Of a DNA stretch of 10,624 nucleotides, positions 1 through 5,524 are shown piece after piece. The position numbers and the translations under genes are program-made. Positions within the stretch are counted from its first letter, which is position 1; each line of letters opens with the position of its first letter. The DNA is from CAYMLQ01 sp964390795 (lineage in GTDB: Bacteria > Verrucomicrobiota > Kiritimatiellia > RFP12 > UBA1067): assembly GCA_964390795.1 (NCBI GenBank), contig CAYMLQ010000198.1:1-10624 (forward strand), given 5' to 3'. A model generated the notes under the pieces. The model was not told the DNA's origin, did not search any database, and worked only from the letters and a program-made list of their open reading frames with translations.

Positions 1-63
1 CGGACTTAAAATCCGGAACAGGGTTAAACCTGTGTAAGGGTTCGAGTCCCTTCTCTGGCACCA
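1..63 (+). tRNA. tRNA-Leu (anticodon UAA), 3' part, cut by window start
   Basis: The window opens one base inside the anticodon stem. The stem (CGGA at 1-4 with its partner TCCGG at 12-16) encloses the 7-base loop CTTAAAA at 5-11, which puts the anticodon TAA at 7-9. A long variable arm follows, with stem ACAGG 18-22 pairing with CCTGT 29-33. A long arm marks a class II tRNA and fits leucine. The T arm is AAGGG 36-40, loop TTCGAGT 41-47, CCCTT 48-52. The 3' acceptor strand is 53-59, the discriminator base is A60, and CCA is encoded at 61-63. The D arm and 5' acceptor strand lie outside the window. It reads UUA codons. Confidence 0.93.
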
Positions 64-93
64 ATTTTATTCGGCGTGATTTGCGTTCTCTGC

Positions 94-122
94 TTGACGC
101 AGGCTTTGTCCGTTGCTATTCT
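94..122 (+). promoter_or_regulatory. Predicted sigma70-type promoter for ispD
   Basis: TTGACG (94-99) is followed by a 17-base spacer and TATTCT (117-122). These match the -35 and -10 consensus at 5 of 6 and 4 of 6 positions with ideal spacing. A start near 129 would leave an untranslated leader of about 130 bases before ispD. That leader contains a small hairpin (CATCGC 224-229 with GCGATG 233-238) just before the ribosome binding site. A second TTGACA at 151-156 has no good -10 partner. Confidence 0.55.
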
Positions 123-256
123 AAAAAACATTCTTTGCAGATATTATGATTTGACAAACCCGTGTAATCCGGCGGTCGCATCTTGAAAGGGCGGCCGGTG
201 CCTGAACAAGGACGCGTGGTTTGCATCGCTCTGCGATGGTTCTTGGAGAGTGACAG

Positions 257-937
257 ATGAACAGTGCTATTATTGTGGCCGCCGGAAAGAGCGAACGAAT
301 GGGCTCTAATACCGACAAGGCCTTCTTGAATTTAGGTCCCAAGCCGGTCGTCGCATGGTCGTTGTTGGCGTTTGAGCAGTGTGCCGAAATCGACCAGATC
401 GTTTTGGTTGTCCGAAAAGACCAGGTCTTGGCTGCAAAAAGCGTCACGCAGATGTTTGGAATTTCGAAAATCCGCATGATCGTGGCGGGCGGCGGGCGGC
501 GTCAGGACTCGGTGATGAACGGCATGGAGAACCTGGATCCGGAAACGCGTATCGTGATCGTTCACGACGGCGCTCGTCCGTGTGTCACCCCTGAGCTTAT
601 CGCCGAAACCATCAAGTGCGCGAAGCGTAACGGGTGCGGCATTGCGGCGTCGCGCATTTGGGATACGATGAAGTATGTCGAGCGCGGTTCGACGGTTGAC
701 CATACGGTGGACCGTTCGAAGCTGTGGGCTGTTCAGACGCCCCAGGCGTTCAATGCGGACCTGCTGCGCCGAGCCTACCGCGCTGTGGAAGAGCAGAAGG
801 TTACCGTGACGGACGAGGCTGGCGCCGTTGAACTGATCGGCGAACCCGTGCGACTTGTCGATTGGCTGCGTCCCAATATCAAAATCACCACGGCGGAGGA
901 TCTGCCTCTGGCCGCCGCCGCTATGAAAATCACGTAA
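257..937 (+). CDS. ispD: 2-C-methyl-D-erythritol 4-phosphate cytidylyltransferase (IspD)
   Basis: This enzyme transfers CMP from CTP to methylerythritol 4-phosphate in the cytosolic non-mevalonate (MEP) route to isoprenoids. The 226-residue length is normal for the family. The nucleotide-binding loop AAGKSERMG is at residues 8-16, with the conserved lysine of the loop at K21. VHDGARP is at 102-108, the DRSKLWAVQTPQAF block at 152-165 and TDEAG at 185-189. NIKITTAEDL near the C-terminus (207-216) carries the conserved substrate-binding lysine K209. The start is set by GGAGAG at 245-250, six bases before ATG. A metallophosphoesterase gene follows after 18 bases on the same strand. No ispF is fused to it or adjacent, although ispF often is. 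The function is secure from motif order; only the length of the untranslated leader is uncertain. Confidence 0.96.
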   Translation: MNSAIIVAAGKSERMGSNTDKAFLNLGPKPVVAWSLLAFEQCAEIDQIVLVVRKDQVLAAKSVTQMFGISKIRMIVAGGGRRQDSVMNGMENLDPETRIVIVHDGARPCVTPELIAETIKCAKRNGCGIAASRIWDTMKYVERGSTVDHTVDRSKLWAVQTPQAFNADLLRRAYRAVEEQKVTVTDEAGAVELIGEPVRLVDWLRPNIKITTAEDLPLAAAAMKIT

Positions 938-955
938 GGATGTGTCGGCACGATT

Positions 956-1684
956 ATGGATCGCAAATTTGCAATTCTTGGGGATATTCACGCAAATCTT
1001 GAGGCGTTGAATGCGGTTGTGGAGGATGCGCGTAGCAGGGGTGTGACCGACTTCGTATGTGTGGGCGATGTGGTCGGGTATAACGCCAGTCCTTCCGAGT
1101 GCATCAGCGTCATGCGTGAGATTGGCTGCACAGCCGTGCGAGGCAATCACGATCACTACTGCTCGTATAACGAGAGCTTGGATGACTTCCAGCCATTGGC
1201 TGCCAGCGTGATTGCTTGGACGAGGCGGCAACTGACGGAAGAGGATGTCAAGTGGCTTCACGATCTTCCTTATCACAAGGCGTACGGCGGCTTTATGCTG
1301 GTTCACAGCACGCTGGACATGCCGGAGAGATGGGGCTACGTATTCGACACGCTGGCGGCAGAGGCGAATTTCAGCTACCAGATGACTTCGCTCTGTTTCC
1401 ACGGGCACACCCATGTTCCGATGATTTACGAGAAGCAGCGCGAGGTCATGCGCGTGGAACCCTGCAAAATCAAAATCGCGTTTGGCACGAAGTACTTCAT
1501 TAATGTGGGGAGCGTTGGTCAGCCTCGTGACAACGATCCGCGCAGCACCTATGTGCTCTATTGCGCTAAAACAAAAGAGCTGGAGTTCGTTCGGGTGCGG
1601 TACGATGTGGAAACCGCGATGGCTCGGAACATGAAAGCCGGTTTGCCAGAGCGGTTGGCGCTACGGCTGGCTCAGGGGCGCTGA
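956..1684 (+). CDS. Metallophosphoesterase family protein (YfcE/MJ0936-like)
   Basis: This is a predicted cytosolic dinuclear-metal phosphoesterase of 242 residues. All metal-binding blocks of the calcineurin-like fold are present in order: GDIHAN (9-14, D10 and H12), GDVVGY (37-42, D38), GNHDH (63-67, N64 and H65), the histidine H117 in LVHSTL, and GHTH (150-153). INVGSVGQPRD at 182-192 is typical of the YfcE/MJ0936 branch of phosphodiesterases, in which substrates are mostly unknown. There is no signal peptide. The gene lies 18 bases after ispD and is probably cotranscribed, though the pairing does not obviously indicate a shared pathway. There is no clear Shine-Dalgarno sequence at the normal distance: AAGGA at 936-940 is 15 bases away and overlaps the ispD stop. 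The last 24 bases overlap the end of the convergent araC-type gene. Confidence 0.9.
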   Translation: MDRKFAILGDIHANLEALNAVVEDARSRGVTDFVCVGDVVGYNASPSECISVMREIGCTAVRGNHDHYCSYNESLDDFQPLAASVIAWTRRQLTEEDVKWLHDLPYHKAYGGFMLVHSTLDMPERWGYVFDTLAAEANFSYQMTSLCFHGHTHVPMIYEKQREVMRVEPCKIKIAFGTKYFINVGSVGQPRDNDPRSTYVLYCAKTKELEFVRVRYDVETAMARNMKAGLPERLALRLAQGR

Positions 1685-2551
1685 AACGTCGCGCGCGATC
1701 CGCAGTTCTTTCGGCGCGATGCCGAATGCGTTGCGGAAAGAGCGTGAGAAATTGAATGCGTCGGTGAAGCGCAGTTGGGCGGCAATGTCTTTGACCATCA
1801 TGTCCGTGGTCTGCAGCAGTTCAGCCGCCCGGTTGAGGCGCAGGTGCAGCAGGTATTGGAACGGGCTCTCTCTGCCGAAGCGCCGGAAGAGGCGGCAGAT
1901 GTAGGCTTCATCCACGGCGCAGGATGCCGCAATTTCCGAGAGGCACGTGATGGTCTCGTATTCGTCCGCGATGTGTCGGCGTACGCGCTCGTAGGTGGCA
2001 AAGGCTTTGGCTCCGATGTCATCGGCGGGACGGTGCAGTTCGCCGATCTTCAGGATCAGGTATTGCAGGATTGTGGCGCACTGCCGCACACGGTCAGAAT
2101 GGTCGCCCAGCCCCTGGCTGATCAGATCGTCGAAAATCCATTGCACGCGCTCGGGTTGCGCGATGTGCCCCGCGCTGCCGGGTTTCAGGCCGGACTGGTT
2201 CAGCAGTCGCACGCCCTCTGAGCCGGTGAAAACGACAAAATACTTCCATAGAGAAGAACTCGGCGCGGAGGTGATGCGGTGGGCAAGATGGGGCCCGTAG
2301 GTGAAAACCGTCCCTGGTGTGAGCGTGTGGGTCACGGCACCCAAGGTCAACATGCCGCTGCCGCGCACGACAAACTCGACGCAGGGATGTGCGAAGGTCT
2401 TGCGAACGGTATCATAGTCCGGCGAGCACTTCTCAAGCCCACCGCTCATGACGGCGAGCGCCTCTCCGCCATCGTTGCGCAAATTCAGATAAAACCGCTG
2501 CGCCTCGATGACCTGGCGGCTGAAGTATCGGGGCTGGCTGGCGCTATTCAT
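1661..2551 (-). CDS. AraC family transcriptional regulator (cupin sensor plus AraC DNA-binding domain)
   Basis: The 296-residue protein has two parts. Residues 20-110 form an AraC-type cupin/arabinose-binding-like sensor, with the strand pattern FVVRGSGMLTLGAVTHTL and the GPHLAHRI segment. Residues about 190-286 form the two helix-turn-helix motifs of the AraC DNA-binding domain: first motif near 205-226 (LSEIAASCAVDEAYICRLF) and second near 254-276, ending in the signature FRNAFGIAPKELR. Regulators of this layout usually respond to small ligands, often sugars, and control nearby catabolic genes. The same-strand lyase gene upstream is a candidate target; this is inference. The start lacks a Shine-Dalgarno sequence, as do several genes here. 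The gene lies 57 bases after a small basic-protein gene and its stop (TAG) lies inside the convergent metallophosphoesterase gene. Confidence 0.9.
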   Translation of the reverse strand: MNSASQPRYFSRQVIEAQRFYLNLRNDGGEALAVMSGGLEKCSPDYDTVRKTFAHPCVEFVVRGSGMLTLGAVTHTLTPGTVFTYGPHLAHRITSAPSSSLWKYFVVFTGSEGVRLLNQSGLKPGSAGHIAQPERVQWIFDDLISQGLGDHSDRVRQCATILQYLILKIGELHRPADDIGAKAFATYERVRRHIADEYETITCLSEIAASCAVDEAYICRLFRRFGRESPFQYLLHLRLNRAAELLQTTDMMVKDIAAQLRFTDAFNFSRSFRNAFGIAPKELRIARDVSAPLSQP

Positions 2552-2570
2552 GGGCTAGCAACGTAACTTG

Positions 2571-2599
2571 GTGCTCGCCCTCCGCTTGGGGACGAGCAC
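2571..2599. repeat. Perfect 7-bp inverted repeat (hairpin) between small gene and araC gene
   Basis: GTGCTCG (2571-2577) pairs with CGAGCAC (2593-2599), and CCC/GGG inside the loop can extend the stem across a one-base bulge. It begins ten bases after the small gene's stop and ends 19 bases before the AraC start codon on the minus strand. No T-run follows on either strand, so it is not a standard intrinsic terminator. It could stabilise the small transcript's 3' end or be an operator for the regulator. Confidence 0.45.
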
Positions 2600-2608
2600 C
2601 AGCGCTGA

Positions 2609-2710
2609 TTACTTCGCCGCCTTCTTAGCCTTTTTCTCGAGCCGTTTCTCCATCAGCGATTTGGTGGGCTTTTTCTTCTCTTCTTTTTTCGTGTCGTGAC
2701 TCTTTGCCAT
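2609..2710 (-). CDS. Small lysine-rich basic protein, 33 residues
   Basis: This short reading frame begins MAKSHDTKKEEKKKPTKS and ends in KKAKKAAK. It has 13 lysines, one arginine, one histidine and five acidic residues in 33, so it is strongly basic, probably helical or disordered, with no membrane segment or signal peptide. The start is well supported: GAGAAGGAG (minus strand of 2718-2726) sits seven bases before ATG, one of the best ribosome binding sites in the window. A TTGACA-type promoter lies upstream. From memory, short proteins of the pattern MAK...KKxxKKKPxK...KEKR...KK recur in diverse bacteria without an assigned function; I did not compare any. A nucleic-acid or ribosome-associated role would fit the charge but is only a guess. 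It lies between the lyase gene and the araC-type gene on the same strand. Confidence 0.8.
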   Translation of the reverse strand: MAKSHDTKKEEKKKPTKSLMEKRLEKKAKKAAK

Positions 2711-2781
2711 CGTCGTACTCCTTCTCGCTTGCCGCCGAATGCTTAATACACCGACAGACAGTTATAACAGATTACGCGGCA

Positions 2782-2810
2782 ACTTTAACAGGTCGCCGTG
2801 GGCTTGTCAA
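2782..2810 (-). promoter_or_regulatory. Predicted promoter for the small basic-protein gene
   Basis: On the minus strand, TTGACA (2810-2805) is a perfect -35 box. A 17-base spacer then leads to TAAAGT (2787-2782), a 4 of 6 match to the -10 consensus. Transcription would begin near 2775, giving a leader of about 65 bases. An alternative -10, TATAAC (2766-2761, inside the palindrome GTTATAAC), has only a poor -35 partner. Confidence 0.45.
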
Positions 2811-2826
2811 CGGGGGGAATGTTTCT

Positions 2827-2857
2827 AAAAGTTGTGTCCCGTCGCGTCGATCACAAC
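2827..2857 (-). terminator. Possible intrinsic terminator after the lyase gene
   Basis: On the minus strand GTTGTG (2857-2852) pairs with CACAAC (2836-2831) and is followed directly by TTTT (2830-2827). The 15-base loop can form a small inner TCG/CGA stem. The hairpin overlaps the lyase stop codon. The stem is short and the T-run is only four bases, so strength is doubtful. It would separate the lyase transcript from the small gene's own promoter. Confidence 0.4.
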
Positions 2858-4068
2858 CCCGTTACGGCGACTGGGGCGTCCATGGGCTTGCCGCTCCATT
2901 CGGCGGCTGTTACGCCGTGCTTGCGGAAGGCGACGCCGATCGTCTTGCCGTCGCGCGTGATACGCACGCCGCTGGCGGTGTCGGTGTCGGCGCGTACGGC
3001 AGACCATGTTTGGAAGGCGCCGGCGCGGTAGGGAATGAGTACGGTGAGTGTGTCGCTCGCGGATGTTTTCTGCATCAGGGCGGCCTCGACGTGCCAGTGA
3101 TTGGGAAAGGGCTTGGCGCTGCCTCGCACCTTGGGGGCCGGCGTAAAGCCGTCGGTCTGCACGAAGGTGAGCGGCTGCGGAGCGAGGTATTTCACGGTAA
3201 GGCCGGCGTTCTTCTGGTCAAGCCGCAGCGTCTGCGCGGACTCGTCCAGCGTGAAGGCGCTGAGACCGTGCAGCATGAACTGAAAGGTCGCGGGCTGGGG
3301 CGCGGCGAAGTCGTCGTAGAGCACGAGGATGTCGGGCTTAACGAAAACCACGGCGCGTTCGGCGCGCGTCACCAGTCCCGTATAGGCGGCCGTGGCTTCG
3401 CCGCGCACATAATCCCACTGCGGAGTGATGCGCGCGTCAAGGATGCTGCCGGCGGAGCGATACGAGTGGGGCAGTTGGCCGGAGCCGTTCACAAGCACGG
3501 CGTTCTGCGCCCGGGTGGAGTGGCACCACAGGTAGTGGAACTTGCTGCCGTGCAGGTCGCGGTAGGTGATGGCCGGCAGGAGGCACTCGCCGTAAGCGTT
3601 GAGCTGGAAGCCGAGCTGGGCGTTGTGGCCGTGGCTCTGCGTGCCGAAGGGGTCGGCCTTGAGCAGGAAATGGACGTCTTCGCGGCTGTCGGTGAGCGTG
3701 TGGTGCAGGCTGGCCACGCCGGTGCCGCGGAAGATCTTCGATTGGGGCCAGTCGGCGGGAGGGAGGGGCGCGGGCAGCGGCGGCAGGTTGGCTGCGTAAA
3801 GGAAGCCGGCCCAGCCGTTGGGCGCCTTGGTCTTGGTCTGCTGCAGCCACCACGACCAGTGAGCGGCAGCGGAGGCCCCTTTCGGATCCGAGCCCTTCAT
3901 GCGGGCGAAGTAATGGAGGAAGGCGCAGTTGACCGGCTTGTAAGAGAGGTCGCCGAAACCGGAGGTGGGGGTGTTCGGCGGCGCGACGTAGAGCGGAAGG
4001 TTTCCGATGTCGGCGAAGAAGGGCTTCTTGAGCCCGTCAATGCCGAGTGCGCTGTGGGCGACCTGCAT
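2851..4068 (-). CDS. C-terminal part of split heparinase II/III-like polysaccharide lyase (DUF4962-type)
   Basis: This frame continues the upstream lyase half in the same phase: its ATG follows the TAG stop at 4069-4071 with no gap. Its first residues (MQVAHSALGIDGLKKPFF) look like the end of the (alpha/alpha) toroid domain rather than a natural N-terminus, and no signal peptide is present. Residues about 125-405 resemble the heparinase II/III-like beta-sandwich domain: DSREDVHFLLKADPFGTQSHGHN (128-149) carries the SHGHN histidines expected near the catalytic cleft, and HSTRAQNAVLVNGSGQ is at 183-198. If made on its own it would lack the toroid active-site residues and export signal. Reinitiation at the TAGATG junction is possible, since AAGG (minus strand of 4080-4083) lies 11 bases upstream, but that site is weak. 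The likeliest reading is the 3' half of a pseudogene. Confidence 0.75.
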   Translation of the reverse strand: MQVAHSALGIDGLKKPFFADIGNLPLYVAPPNTPTSGFGDLSYKPVNCAFLHYFARMKGSDPKGASAAAHWSWWLQQTKTKAPNGWAGFLYAANLPPLPAPLPPADWPQSKIFRGTGVASLHHTLTDSREDVHFLLKADPFGTQSHGHNAQLGFQLNAYGECLLPAITYRDLHGSKFHYLWCHSTRAQNAVLVNGSGQLPHSYRSAGSILDARITPQWDYVRGEATAAYTGLVTRAERAVVFVKPDILVLYDDFAAPQPATFQFMLHGLSAFTLDESAQTLRLDQKNAGLTVKYLAPQPLTFVQTDGFTPAPKVRGSAKPFPNHWHVEAALMQKTSASDTLTVLIPYRAGAFQTWSAVRADTDTASGVRITRDGKTIGVAFRKHGVTAAEWSGKPMDAPVAVTGL

Positions 4069-4071
4069 CTA
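4069..4071 (-). other. In-frame TAG stop dividing the lyase gene
   Basis: The reading frame is open on both sides in the same phase, with 386 codons before and 405 after. The local peptide reads MTKVTT-stop-MQVAHSALGID. A single change of the middle base (plus-strand position 4070, T for C) would turn TGG (Trp) into TAG. Tryptophan at about this point before an ALGID segment is what I recall from related proteins, but I could not align any. TAG also ends nifU and the araC-type gene here at family-typical lengths, so reassignment of the codon is unlikely. Confidence 0.85.
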
Positions 4072-5229
4072 GGTGGTGACCTTGGTCATGTAGCCGGTGA
4101 GGTAGCTCGCGCCTTCGTGCCAGCCGCCGTCGTCGTCGGACCAGACGGGGTAGGCGGCGTAGAACTTGTTCACCGCGTAGTCGAGCCAGGTCTCGGCTTC
4201 GGGCACGTCGCCGTAGAGGGCGATGCCGACCTCGGCGAGCTTGTGCCAGATGCGGTTGCCGTGGCTGTTGTACGGGCGGGTCAGGTGTCCGTTGCCCTGG
4301 CCGACCTCGCCGCTCTTCCAGGCGTCCGCCGCGCGGCGCTGCCAGACCTTGCGGAAGGCGGTGCGGTCCTCCTCGGTGAGCGCATCGTAGGCCCAGTCGT
4401 AGGCGCGCACCGGATGGTAGAGCATGGCCTTGCCGGCCTCGCAGTTGAGCGCGAAGTTGCTCGGTCCGTCCGGATCCCATTTCGCGAGGGCCATGATGAA
4501 TGTCCGGGCGGCTTCGCCATACTTGGGCTCCTGCGTGATCAGCCAGACGAAGGCGAGCGTCTCGGCCTCGCCGCCCGCGCGGTCGGAGGTCTCGCGATTC
4601 GGCCACCAGTTCTGCACAGCCACATCGTCGTCCTTGTCGCGGGCGGAACCGCGGACCTTGGGTTCCGGCGTGGGACCTGCCTTGATCAGCTTGTCGGCCT
4701 CCTTGCGCATCTCCTTGAAAAGGTCGGCGGCCCTGCCGGGCGCGGTCGCGGCCGCGCGCAGGCGCGGCAGATCTTCCGGGCGCATGAAGAGCCGAGGGTG
4801 TGCCTTCGGAAGCCGCTCGCGCTGCTCGGCGCGAGCGGGCATGGGGAAGAGCACGGCGTCGGCCGGAACCGTGACGGAGCGCGTGACGCTCCAGTTCGAG
4901 ACCTCTTTCTTGGCGGTTGTGAAGCGGTAGCGCCAGTACCATCTTCCGGCGGCGAGCGGCGCGTTGTGGGTGTAGACGCACCATGCGAGGCCCTTGGCGG
5001 CGACGGCATCGGCAAAGTCCGCCGTGCGGGCCCACTCCACATCGTAGGCTGCAGCCCGCTTGTCATGCACCCAGGTGAGCGACGGCGGGTTCATGACCGC
5101 GGTCGCGCCGTCGGAGGGACGGTAGCCCCACTCGTCCGGCTGCGCGGGACGGTTGTCCACCATGAGGGGTGCTGAAACGGCAGTTGCCGCCGCCAGGCAG
5201 AGGGTCTGAAAAAACAAGACAAGTTTCAT
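4069..5229 (-). CDS. N-terminal part of split heparinase II/III-like polysaccharide lyase (DUF4962-type), secreted
   Basis: The 386-residue product begins with a signal peptide (MKLVLFFQTLCLAAATAVSA, cleavage probably near residue 20), so it would act outside the cytoplasm. Residues 25-125 are an N-terminal beta domain (NRPAQPDEWGYRPSDGA, NPPSLTW, GRWYWRYRF) typical of DUF4962 proteins. Residues about 145-386 start the (alpha/alpha) toroid, with RPYNSHGNR at 318-326 and DDDGGWHEGASY at 365-376; by family analogy these contain active-site Asn/His/Tyr residues. Joined to the downstream frame the protein would be about 792 residues, a usual family length. Such enzymes cleave uronic-acid-containing polysaccharides by beta-elimination; the substrate cannot be read from sequence. 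There is no Shine-Dalgarno sequence, and a predicted promoter ends just before the ATG. As it stands the product lacks its beta-sandwich domain and is probably inactive. Confidence 0.8.
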   Translation of the reverse strand: MKLVLFFQTLCLAAATAVSAPLMVDNRPAQPDEWGYRPSDGATAVMNPPSLTWVHDKRAAAYDVEWARTADFADAVAAKGLAWCVYTHNAPLAAGRWYWRYRFTTAKKEVSNWSVTRSVTVPADAVLFPMPARAEQRERLPKAHPRLFMRPEDLPRLRAAATAPGRAADLFKEMRKEADKLIKAGPTPEPKVRGSARDKDDDVAVQNWWPNRETSDRAGGEAETLAFVWLITQEPKYGEAARTFIMALAKWDPDGPSNFALNCEAGKAMLYHPVRAYDWAYDALTEEDRTAFRKVWQRRAADAWKSGEVGQGNGHLTRPYNSHGNRIWHKLAEVGIALYGDVPEAETWLDYAVNKFYAAYPVWSDDDGGWHEGASYLTGYMTKVTT

Positions 5230-5235
5230 GTGCGC

Positions 5236-5265
5236 ATGTTAACGCACGCAGAGGCTCGCGGTCAA
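5236..5265 (-). promoter_or_regulatory. Predicted promoter for the lyase gene, near-leaderless
   Basis: On the minus strand TTGACC (5265-5260) is followed after 18 bases by TAACAT (5241-5236); with a 17-base spacer the -10 would be TTAACA (5242-5237). A start six to eight bases downstream would fall at about 5230-5228, at the ATG itself (5229). That would explain the absence of a ribosome binding site. GTGCG 5230-5234 and CGCAC 5243-5247 form a 5-bp inverted repeat across the -10 region, a possible operator. Confidence 0.45.
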
Positions 5266-5282
5266 GGCGAGGTCGACGGGGG

Positions 5283-5311
5283 GCGATTCAGTTCAGTTGA
5301 AACTGAATCGC
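5283..5311. promoter_or_regulatory. 11-bp perfect inverted repeat, candidate operator
   Basis: GCGATTCAGTT (5283-5293) is mirrored by AACTGAATCGC (5301-5311) with a 7-base centre. Neither side has a T-run, so an intrinsic terminator is unlikely. The repeat is centred 18-46 bases upstream of the predicted lyase -35 box, about 68 bases before its predicted start, and over 100 bases upstream of the hydrolase promoter. That location suits an activator site for the lyase gene. The binding protein is unknown; the nearby AraC-type regulator usually prefers direct repeats. Confidence 0.5.
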
Positions 5312-5315
5312 GCCA

Positions 5316-5351
5316 AAGGAGGAGTTAGGAGTTAGGATTTAGGAGTTTGAA
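5316..5351 (+). repeat. Heptamer repeat, copy A: AAGGAGGA plus four 7-base units
   Basis: AAGGAGGA (5316-5323) is followed by GTTAGGA, GTTAGGA, TTTAGGA and GTTTGAA, each seven bases. The same leader and unit occur at 8229-8264 (same orientation) and 8389-8340 (opposite). It lies in the divergent spacer between the lyase and hydrolase genes, just beyond the palindrome. Confidence 0.85.
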
Positions 5352-5423
5352 TGCGCAACAACCCGCGATAACAGGGTGTCATTTTGAGTTTCTGCGCAGT
5401 TTCTGCAGCCTGACGAAAGCGGG

Positions 5424-5452
5424 TTGACAGGGAGGGCGGATCAGGGTATGGT
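5424..5452 (+). promoter_or_regulatory. Predicted sigma70-type promoter for the alpha/beta hydrolase
   Basis: TTGACA (5424-5429) is a perfect -35 box. It is separated by exactly 17 bases from TATGGT (5447-5452), a 4 of 6 match to the -10 consensus. Transcription would start near 5459, leaving a leader of about 65 bases with a 5-bp hairpin (CCTGC 5488-5492 with GCAGG 5496-5500). Confidence 0.6.
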
Positions 5453-5524
5453 GTCCGTCACCTGAATAATCTGGATGTAGGCCCCCGCCTGCGGAGCAGG
5501 AACAAACTTGAAGTTATCGAAGCG

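Noticed and set aside
151..181. Second ispD promoter from TTGACA at 151-156
   Set aside because: No -10-like hexamer occurs 16-18 bases downstream; the sequence there is GC-rich (around 171-180).
1..256. tRNA-Leu 3' end as an integration site for a mobile element
   Set aside because: No integrase, repeated tRNA tail or other mobile gene is in the window; the next gene is housekeeping ispD.
332..1414. A 360-codon minus-strand frame across ispD and the metallophosphoesterase gene
   Set aside because: It spans two genes with complete catalytic motifs on the plus strand and has no ribosome binding site or domain of its own.
4069..4071. TAG as a recoded sense codon (for example pyrrolysine)
   Set aside because: nifU and the araC-type gene end at TAG at normal family lengths, and lyases of this type are not known to me to use pyrrolysine. 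A nonsense change is simpler, though only a genome search can exclude it.
2704..5175. An 823-codon open frame on the plus strand opposite the lyase gene
   Set aside because: It is antisense to the clearly homologous lyase frames. The translation is low-complexity Gly/Val/Arg-rich with no motif, typical of an open antisense frame in GC-rich DNA.
5283..5311. Intrinsic terminator
   Set aside because: Neither strand has a T-run after the stem and the flanking genes are divergent, so no transcript needs to end there.
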